This document shows positions 1 to 5,971 of a DNA stretch of 6,846 nt, piece by piece. The stretch covers positions 1 to 6,846 of the forward strand of contig CALKVD010000049.1 of NCBI GenBank assembly GCA_937996615.1, read 5' to 3'. The notes beneath the pieces are model-generated. The model saw only the letters and a list, made by a program, of their open reading frames with translations, was not told the origin of the DNA and did not search any database. This DNA comes from an uncultured Rickettsiales bacterium. GTDB taxonomy: Bacteria; Pseudomonadota; Alphaproteobacteria; Rickettsiales; Midichloriaceae. Both the position numbers and the translations under genes were made by a program. Every line of letters starts with the position of its first letter. Positions within the stretch are counted from its first letter, which is position 1.

Positions 1-119
1 CGAATGCTTGCAGCAAGAATTTCGGTTTTGAATTTATAGTTATCATAAATGGTGCGAATTTCTTTGATGAGATCCAGATGTTTGAAAAGTGAATTATTTC
101 TATTTTGTAAATCTTGCAT
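1..119 (-). pseudogene. Transaldolase (TalC/FSA-like) fragment, apparently missing its N-terminal two-thirds; continues off the left edge
   Basis: Read leftward from an ATG at 119, this frame gives 39 complete codons and leaves the window still open. The stretch LIKEIRTIYDNYKFKTEILA followed by ASIR closely matches the segment around residues 135-160 of the roughly 215-residue TalC/fructose-6-phosphate aldolase family, a class I aldolase acting in the non-oxidative pentose phosphate pathway. In intact members this is preceded by the barrel strands with the Schiff-base lysine and by an SPFVGRLDD-type segment. Here it is preceded only by about 16 residues (MQDLQNRNNSLFKH and so on) with no family resemblance. 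Thirteen more codons lie open upstream of the ATG, up to a TAG at 161-159, but none is ATG, GTG or TTG. I saw no trace of the missing part in the other minus-strand frames up to 363. The catalytic lysine region is therefore absent. The family match is seen in the sequence; decay is inferred. A short expressed remnant, or a sequence or assembly error, remains possible. Confidence 0.6.
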
Positions 120-133
120 CTTTAAACTAATAA

Positions 134-160
134 TTGATAATGATAAAATAATGATATACT
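134..160 (+). promoter_or_regulatory. Candidate sigma-70-type promoter, distal to gyrB
   Basis: TTGATA at 134-139 (5 of 6 to the -35 consensus) and TATACT at 155-160 (5 of 6 to the -10 consensus) are separated by 15 nt, shorter than the ideal 17. Both lie in a tract from 121 to 175 that is almost purely A/T. A perfect TATAAT also occurs at 170-175 but has no -35 partner at a proper distance. Chance matches are common in such sequence, so this is only a candidate. It would give gyrB a leader of about 200 nt. Confidence 0.22.
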
Positions 161-176
161 ATATTATTATATAATG

Positions 177-200
177 TGCTACTACAATATTGTTTTAGTA
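177..200. repeat. Imperfect 24-nt palindrome centred on CAATATTG
   Basis: The core ACAATATTGT (184-193) is a perfect 10-nt palindrome. After a 2-nt mismatch on each side, TGCTA (177-181) faces TAGTA (196-200), with one G-T pair among the five. The size and symmetry would suit a dimeric regulator's operator or a small hairpin. A/T-rich sequence produces such patterns readily, and no second copy was seen in the window. Its position between the transaldolase fragment and gyrB is the only reason to note it. Confidence 0.2.
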
Positions 201-240
201 CAAATTTTATTTTTGATGCGGTCCTAATTAATTATCTCAA

Positions 241-276
241 GAAGCTTTATCCTATTAATTGTTAAATACTAGCTTC
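241..276. repeat. Short inverted repeat GAAGCT...AGCTTC in the gyrB upstream region
   Basis: GAAGCT (241-246) and AGCTTC (271-276) are perfect reverse complements separated by 24 nt of A/T-rich sequence. A 6-bp stem with so large a loop is weak as an RNA hairpin, and no T-run follows, so it is not an intrinsic terminator. Otherwise 201-300 shows no coding potential or RNA gene that I can recognise. Confidence 0.2.
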
Positions 277-301
277 AATTATATCAAACTTAAACCAACA
301 A

Positions 302-330
302 TTGCCTGGATGGTTTATCTGTGCTAGGAT
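302..330 (+). promoter_or_regulatory. Best candidate gyrB promoter (sigma-70 type with extended -10)
   Basis: TTGCCT at 302-307 (4 of 6 to TTGACA) is followed at the ideal 17-nt spacing by TAGGAT at 325-330 (4 of 6 to TATAAT). The -10 hexamer is immediately preceded by TGC at 322-324, an extended -10 TGn element that compensates for moderate hexamers. Transcription would begin near 336-338 and leave a leader of roughly 27 nt before the gyrB ATG. The arrangement is seen in the sequence; promoter activity is inferred. Confidence 0.4.
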
Positions 331-363
331 ACAGGCTGAATATGAAATATTTGTGATTTTTAT

Positions 364-2880
364 ATGAACAATAATCAACCTAACAACGAAAAAGAACTGG
401 AGTTATCTGGTGCGAGCAAAGAATTGCCAAAGTCGGATAAACAATCTGATAATTATGGATCTGAATCTATCCAAGTTCTAAAGGGATTGGATCCGGTAAA
501 AAAACGTCCAGGAATGTATATAGGTGACGTGAGTTCAAAAGATGGACTGCTCAATATGCTTAAAGAAGTTGTTGATAATGCAATCGATGAAGCTTTAGCT
601 GGTCATTGCGATACAGTAAGTATAAAAATCAACGCAGATCAGTCGATAACTGTTGTCGATAATGGTCGAGGAATTCCAGTTGATATTCATGCAGAAGAAG
701 GAGTTTCAGCAGCTGAATTGATTATGACTAAGTTGCATGCCGGAGGAAAATTCGACAGCAATTCATATAAAGTTTCTGGTGGGTTACACGGAGTTGGTGT
801 TTCGGTAGTAAATGCTTTGTCTACCTGGTTGGAGCTGCGGATTTGGCGGAACAACAAGGAATATTTTATGCGTTTTGAGCATGGTGAAGTTATTGAATCA
901 TTGAGAGAAGTTGGGCCAGCCAATAATAAACGAGGAACAGAAGTGACATATCTCGCGTCGCCAGATACATTCGCTGTTACCGAGATAGATTTTAGCGCAG
1001 TTGAACAAAGGATTCGCGAACTAGCTTTTCTTAATTCTGGCGTTAATATTATTTTGATTGATGATCGGGAGGCTCCTGAAAATAAAATCGAATTTTGTTA
1101 TGACGGTGGTATTAAGGCTTTTGTTCAGTATCTCGATCGTTCGAAAAAACCATTGCATGATAGTATTGTGGTTGATGGAGAAGAAAATGATATCGTCCTG
1201 AACCTTGCGATGCAATGGAACGACAGTTATCACGAAAATATGCAATGTTTTACCAATAATATCAGGCAACGTGATGGAGGGACTCATTTGGCCGGATTTA
1301 GAGCCGCGTTAACTCGTTGTGTGAATAATTATGCTACGAGCGAACTAGGAAAAAAAGGCAACAAAGCTAATATTCAACCTGAAGATATTAGAGAAGGATT
1401 GACTGGGGTTCTATCGATCAAAATGTCAGACCCAAAATTTTCTTCTCAAACTAAGGACAAGCTCGTAAGCGGCGAGGCGAGAGCCGTTGTTGAATCGGTT
1501 GTTGCAGCTGGTTTAAACAAATGGTTGGAAGAAAATCCGACATCTGCAAAACTGGTTATTAATAGAATCATCGAAGCTTCTTTGGCGCGAGAAGCAGCAA
1601 GAAAAGCGAGGGAGCTAAGCCGCAAAAAAGGGGGGTTAGATATTGCAAAATTATCCGGCAAATTAACCCCATGTCGCGAAAAAAATCCGGCATTATGCGA
1701 ATTATTTCTGGTTGAAGGGGCGTCAGCTGGCGGCACCGCAAAGCAAGGGCGGGATTCAAAAAATCAAGCTATATTACCACTTAGAGGTAAGATTCTCAAC
1801 GTTGAGCGGGCAAGATTTGATCGAGTGCTTGGCTCTGAAGAAATAGGGACTCTTATCACAGCATTAGGCACTGGAATTGGTGAGGAGGATTTTAATATGG
1901 AAAAATTGCGTTACCATAAAGTTGTGATTATGACTGATGCTGATGTTGATGGAGCGCATATTAGAACTCTCCTGATGACTTTTTTCTACCGCCATATGCC
2001 GGCACTAATCGACTCGGGCCATTTATATATAGCTCAACCGCCGCTATATAAAGTCAAGAGAGGTCAAAAAGATACATACCTTAGAGATTATGAAGAATTG
2101 CAAGATTACTTATTTAATATTGTTACAGAAGAAAATAATTATCTAAAAATATATGAGACAGAATATAACGGTAAAGCTCTCAAGCAATTACTACTCAAAA
2201 TTGCAAATCTACTCAGCTTTGTTCAGATTCACCATGCTTCGATACCAGAAGTAATCGAAGCATTAAGTATCACAGAAGAATTTAGCAAATACGACAATAA
2301 TCCAGATTTTAGTATCGAGCGATTGGCGATTGAAACTGTTTCACACCTCAATGATACTTATGCCTCAACCCTTGACAAGATATCATGGTCATCTAGAATT
2401 ATTGATGATAGCCATATAGAATTTAGCAAACATTCTGGTGATGCTTCATTTAAGCAAATTGTCAATATTAGCAGCGTTCATGCGCAAATTGATCAAAAAA
2501 TGGTTGGAACTTTGAATGATTTATCGCAAATTTTTATAAAAGCTAAAAAAACTGCTAATTCTAATATGAATTATAAAGCTGAATGTAAAATCAAAAATCA
2601 GACCTTTAGTTGCAAATTACCATCAGATATTATGAATACTTTTATCGAACAAGCTAAAAAAGGATTGTATGTTCAGCGATTTAAAGGTTTAGGTGAAATG
2701 AATCCCGAACAACTTTGGGAGACAACTCTCAACCCAGAGAACCGAACCCTGAAACAACTACGTATAGCTGACAAAGATATTGCCGAAGATGTATTTTCAA
2801 CTTTGATGGGCGATGTTGTTGCTCCAAGGAGAGAGTTTATTCAGCGCAATGCCTTAAAAGTTGAATATCTAGATGCTTAA
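364..2880 (+). CDS. gyrB: DNA gyrase subunit B
   Basis: This is the ATPase and TOPRIM subunit of DNA gyrase, the cytoplasmic A2B2 type II topoisomerase that introduces negative supercoils; its partner GyrA is not in the window. A polar segment (1-30) precedes YGSESIQVLKGLDPVKKRPG. The GHKL ATPase domain follows, with catalytic Glu68, Mg-binding Asn72, Asp99-Asn-Gly-Arg-Gly and GGLHGVG (139-145). The transducer carries the QTK loop (362-364). The TOPRIM domain has Glu451 and the DxDxD acids 525/527/529 in TDADVDG. An insert of about 170 residues (roughly 580-755) resembles the proteobacterial GyrB insert, and the C-terminal RFKGLGEMN (772-780) and PRREFI segments are intact. At 838 aa it is slightly longer than E. 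coli GyrB (804). The EGDSAGG/LRIWR wording and the insert favour GyrB over ParE. An in-frame TGA at 343-345 makes ATG 364 the first possible start. No Shine-Dalgarno sequence is visible. Oddities are Ala453 in place of Asp in EGDSAGG, and Leu63-Asn64 in place of His-His before the catalytic Glu. Confidence 0.97.
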   Translation: MNNNQPNNEKELELSGASKELPKSDKQSDNYGSESIQVLKGLDPVKKRPGMYIGDVSSKDGLLNMLKEVVDNAIDEALAGHCDTVSIKINADQSITVVDNGRGIPVDIHAEEGVSAAELIMTKLHAGGKFDSNSYKVSGGLHGVGVSVVNALSTWLELRIWRNNKEYFMRFEHGEVIESLREVGPANNKRGTEVTYLASPDTFAVTEIDFSAVEQRIRELAFLNSGVNIILIDDREAPENKIEFCYDGGIKAFVQYLDRSKKPLHDSIVVDGEENDIVLNLAMQWNDSYHENMQCFTNNIRQRDGGTHLAGFRAALTRCVNNYATSELGKKGNKANIQPEDIREGLTGVLSIKMSDPKFSSQTKDKLVSGEARAVVESVVAAGLNKWLEENPTSAKLVINRIIEASLAREAARKARELSRKKGGLDIAKLSGKLTPCREKNPALCELFLVEGASAGGTAKQGRDSKNQAILPLRGKILNVERARFDRVLGSEEIGTLITALGTGIGEEDFNMEKLRYHKVVIMTDADVDGAHIRTLLMTFFYRHMPALIDSGHLYIAQPPLYKVKRGQKDTYLRDYEELQDYLFNIVTEENNYLKIYETEYNGKALKQLLLKIANLLSFVQIHHASIPEVIEALSITEEFSKYDNNPDFSIERLAIETVSHLNDTYASTLDKISWSSRIIDDSHIEFSKHSGDASFKQIVNISSVHAQIDQKMVGTLNDLSQIFIKAKKTANSNMNYKAECKIKNQTFSCKLPSDIMNTFIEQAKKGLYVQRFKGLGEMNPEQLWETTLNPENRTLKQLRIADKDIAEDVFSTLMGDVVAPRREFIQRNALKVEYLDA

Positions 2881-2897
2881 TTCTTATGAAGAAAATA

Positions 2898-2927
2898 TTG
2901 GTTAGGATTGGATTAATCTGAAATAAT
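2898..2927 (+). promoter_or_regulatory. Weak candidate promoter for uvrA-argS
   Basis: TTGGTT (2898-2903) and AATAAT (2922-2927, 5 of 6 to the -10 consensus) are 18 nt apart in the spacer after gyrB. Transcription would start near 2934 and give uvrA a leader of about 50 nt. The -35 match is poor and the surroundings are A/T-rich. Read-through from gyrB is an equally reasonable source of uvrA mRNA. Confidence 0.22.
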
Positions 2928-2937
2928 AGGTCCAATC
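2906..2937. repeat. 7-bp inverted repeat between gyrB and uvrA
   Basis: GATTGGA (2906-2912) and TCCAATC (2931-2937) are perfect reverse complements around an 18-nt loop. The stem starts 26 nt after the gyrB stop codon. On the plus strand it is followed by an A-rich stretch, not a T-run, so it does not fit a standard intrinsic terminator in either direction. It could be a processing or mRNA 3'-end hairpin, or chance. Confidence 0.3.
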
Positions 2938-2982
2938 AAAAATTAAATAACAAGAAATATTAACTGTATTAATAAAAAGTCA

Positions 2983-5955
2983 GTGAATAAAAATAATTTT
3001 ATAAAAATTTGTGGAGTAAAGGAAAATAACCTTAAAAACCTCAATATCGACATTCCCCGCGATAAACTCGTTGTGATAACTGGTGTTAGTGGTTCTGGGA
3101 AATCTTCTCTCGCTTTTGATACTATTTATGCTGAAGGACGCCGTTTATACCTCGAAAGCTTAAGCAACTATGCTAAACAATTTGAGTCAAATTCCAAACC
3201 AAATGTTGAATCTATATCGGGTTTATTGTCAGCAATAGCAATAGATCAAAAAACCACAATGCGTAATCCACGTTCAACGGTTGCGACTGTGACTGAAATC
3301 TATGATTATATGCGTGTTCTATTTTCTCGGATCGGAACTCCATATTCGCCAGCTACTGGATTACCAATTAAAAAGCAAACTACTGCTGAAATAGTTAGTA
3401 GAATTATGTCAATAGCGCCAGGAACATCTCTACAGTTTTATGCTCCAGTTGTTAATGGAAGAAAAGGAGAATACCGCAAAGAAATTATATCACTACGTCG
3501 CCAAGGTCATAAAAGCGTTAGAATTGACGGTGTAGAATATGGCTTTGATAACTTGCCAATGCTTGAAAAAAACAAGCGCCATGTTATTGATGCTATTTTG
3601 TCAAAAGTGGTAATCCAACATACCTCAGAAAGCGAGGCAACTGTTTCTGATATAGTGAATAATGCATTAAGAATTAGCGACGGGATTGTTGTCCTAGAAG
3701 TGAAAGCAATACCTAAGAAATTAGATAATCAAACTGATAATGTTGCCAAAGATATTGCAAGCAACATCCAAAACGAAAATAATCTGGGGATGAATCTGCA
3801 AAAAGTCATTGAGCAAAACCAACTTAAAGTTGGAGATGTGTTAACATTTTCGCAAAAGTTTGCTTGTCCCGTCTCGGGTTTTTCAATGCCAGAAATAGAG
3901 CCGCGGATCTTTTCATTTAATAGTCCTTATGGTGCATGTCCAAAATGTGATGGGTTAGGGGTTGAATCATTCTTTTCTCCTGATCTTGTGATGCCATGTT
4001 ATAATATCAGCATAAAAGATGGTGCAATCGTACCATGGAATGGAGAAGATGAGAAATTCAGTTCCGTTACCAAAAGAAATTTCTATAACCAAACTCTGAA
4101 TGGTTTGGCAGCACACTACGGTTTTTCTCTTGATACAAAACTTGTTGATTTACCTAAAGAAATTATAAATGTATTGTTATATGGCAGTGATGATCTTATT
4201 ACATTTAATTATTTTGATAGTCATCGAAAAGTCACAACCAAAACCAAATTTGGTGGCATTTTGAATTATTTGCAAGATCGTTGGGTCAAGGCTGAAAATC
4301 AAAATACAACCGAAGACCTTAATAAATATCGGGATGTTAGAAATTGTACTAGCTGCAATGGCTATAGATTGCGTGAAGAATCTCTTTGTATTAAAATTGA
4401 TAATCTACATGTAGGTCAGGTTTGCAGTATGAGTATCAATGAATTGATAGGGTGGTTCAGTGTTTTGCCTGCAAAATTATCACCCATCTTTGCTCATGTT
4501 AGCGACCAAGCAATCAAAGAAATAAGCAAAAGGTTAAAGCTATTGGATAATATAGGTTTAGGTTATTTAACCTTAAATCGAAGATCAGTTACCTTGTCAG
4601 GCGGAGAAAGCCAAAGAATTAGGCTTGCAACTCAAATTGGCTCAGGTTTAAGCGGGGTTCTATATGTTTTAGATGAACCTTCAATTGGTTTGCATCAATC
4701 TGATAATACAAAGCTGATGAATACTATGAGATTGCTATGTGATCAAGGAAATAGTGTAATTGTTGTCGAGCACGATATTGATATGATGCGTTCAGCAGAT
4801 TATTTAATTGATATAGGTCCTGGAGCTGGTGTTAATGGTGGACAATTGGTTGCAGCAGGTACTCCAGAAGAGGTTGCGGCAAATCCTAATAGCATTACTG
4901 GCCAATATCTAAGAAACACCAGAAAAATCGAATTACCCAAAAGTCGCAGACCGATAGGTAATAAATCCATCAAAGTTATCGGTGCAGAAGAAAATAATCT
5001 CCGTAATATTGATGTATCAATTCCATTAGGTAATTTTGTTGTTGTTACTGGAGTTTCTGGTAGCGGTAAATCAACATTTGTGATCGATACTCTCTATAAG
5101 GCAGCGATTCGAAAAATGAATGGATCACAAGTAACTCCAGGGGCACATAAAGAAATCTTTGGCCTTGAATATATTGATAAAATAATAGAAGTTGATCAAT
5201 CAGCAATAGGGCGAACTCCAAGATCAAATCCAGCAACCTATACCAACGTTTTTACAATTATTCGCGATTGGTTTGCAGCACTTCCAGAAGCAAAAAATCG
5301 AGGATATACTGCGAGTAGATTTTCTTTTAATGTTAAAAGCGGTAGGTGTGAAGTCTGCGAGGGTGATGGAGCAATTAAAATTGAGATGTATTTTTTACCT
5401 GATGTTTATGTGCCTTGTGAGCAATGCAATGGTAAACGCTATAATGAAGAGACACTGCAAATAACATATGAAGGACGTTCGATTGCTGATGTGTTAAAAA
5501 TGACAACTGATGACGCTTTAGCATTTTTTGATGGCACATCTAATTTGATTAAAGAAAAATTAATGGCGTTGCACGAAGTAGGGTTGGGATATATCCAAAT
5601 TGGACAATCGGCAACAACTTTGTCAGGTGGGGAAGCTCAGCGTGTTAAACTTGCAAAAGAGTTGGCGCGAAAATCTACCGGGCGTACTTTATATATCTTC
5701 GACGAACCAACAACTGGTCTGCATATTGAAGACATTCGCAAATTGCTTCTAGTTCTTAATAAACTGGTTGATTATGGTAATAGCGTCTTAGTCATTGAAC
5801 ATAATCTTGATGTGATAAAAATGGCTGATCATGTCATAGACTTTGGGCCATATGGTGGCGATAAGGGAGGTGAAGTTGTGGTCTATGGTACTCCAGAAGA
5901 AATTATTAAATGTCCTGAAAGTCTTACAGGACATTATTTGAAACCATATTTATAA
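2983..5955 (+). CDS. uvrA: UvrABC excinuclease subunit A
   Basis: UvrA is the dimeric damage-sensing ATPase of nucleotide excision repair; it loads UvrB on lesions in the cytoplasm. It is a tandem ABC ATPase, and both halves are complete. The first has Walker A GVSGSGKSS (34-42, Lys40), signature LSGGESQRIRLA (538-549), Walker B around Asp564-Glu565 and switch His597. The second has Walker A GVSGSGKST (690-698, Lys696), signature LSGGEAQRVKLA (880-891), Walker B Asp907-Glu908 and His940. The second zinc module is intact (Cys789, 792, 812, 815). The first keeps Cys295, 319 and 322 but has Ser298 where E. coli has Cys256. CTSC at 455-458 matches the third CxxC of the family. At 990 aa it is about 50 longer than E. 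coli UvrA, mainly from an Asn/Gln-rich insert near 242-283. The GTG at 2983 is the only ATG/GTG/TTG start available between an in-frame TAA (2944-2946) and the conserved N-terminus. The only purine-rich sequence before it is a weak AAAAAG. argS follows after 16 nt. Confidence 0.97.
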   Translation: MNKNNFIKICGVKENNLKNLNIDIPRDKLVVITGVSGSGKSSLAFDTIYAEGRRLYLESLSNYAKQFESNSKPNVESISGLLSAIAIDQKTTMRNPRSTVATVTEIYDYMRVLFSRIGTPYSPATGLPIKKQTTAEIVSRIMSIAPGTSLQFYAPVVNGRKGEYRKEIISLRRQGHKSVRIDGVEYGFDNLPMLEKNKRHVIDAILSKVVIQHTSESEATVSDIVNNALRISDGIVVLEVKAIPKKLDNQTDNVAKDIASNIQNENNLGMNLQKVIEQNQLKVGDVLTFSQKFACPVSGFSMPEIEPRIFSFNSPYGACPKCDGLGVESFFSPDLVMPCYNISIKDGAIVPWNGEDEKFSSVTKRNFYNQTLNGLAAHYGFSLDTKLVDLPKEIINVLLYGSDDLITFNYFDSHRKVTTKTKFGGILNYLQDRWVKAENQNTTEDLNKYRDVRNCTSCNGYRLREESLCIKIDNLHVGQVCSMSINELIGWFSVLPAKLSPIFAHVSDQAIKEISKRLKLLDNIGLGYLTLNRRSVTLSGGESQRIRLATQIGSGLSGVLYVLDEPSIGLHQSDNTKLMNTMRLLCDQGNSVIVVEHDIDMMRSADYLIDIGPGAGVNGGQLVAAGTPEEVAANPNSITGQYLRNTRKIELPKSRRPIGNKSIKVIGAEENNLRNIDVSIPLGNFVVVTGVSGSGKSTFVIDTLYKAAIRKMNGSQVTPGAHKEIFGLEYIDKIIEVDQSAIGRTPRSNPATYTNVFTIIRDWFAALPEAKNRGYTASRFSFNVKSGRCEVCEGDGAIKIEMYFLPDVYVPCEQCNGKRYNEETLQITYEGRSIADVLKMTTDDALAFFDGTSNLIKEKLMALHEVGLGYIQIGQSATTLSGGEAQRVKLAKELARKSTGRTLYIFDEPTTGLHIEDIRKLLLVLNKLVDYGNSVLVIEHNLDVIKMADHVIDFGPYGGDKGGEVVVYGTPEEIIKCPESLTGHYLKPYL

Positions 5956-5971
5956 AAATTAAATTAATAAA

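Noticed and set aside
120..363. Possible replication origin or DnaA boxes near gyrB
   Set aside because: The best match, TTATCCTAT around 247-255, agrees with TTATCCACA at only six of nine positions, and no cluster is present.
687..1759. Several antisense open frames of 60-100 codons inside gyrB
   Set aside because: They lie opposite a fully conserved gyrB frame, show no family motifs or plausible start context, and are expected by-products of its codon use.
364..2880. ParE (topoisomerase IV subunit B) as an alternative to GyrB
   Set aside because: The large insert after PPLYKVKRG, the RDGGTHLAGFRAALTR segment and the overall wording match proteobacterial GyrB better than ParE.
2887..2922. 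Tiny frame MKKILVRIGLI in the gyrB-uvrA spacer, resembling the start of a signal peptide
   Set aside because: Eleven codons, no Shine-Dalgarno sequence and no continuation in other frames; consistent with chance.
5045..5464. Antisense and alternative-frame open frames of 63 codons inside uvrA
   Set aside because: They overlap the conserved second ATPase half of UvrA and have no recognisable protein features.
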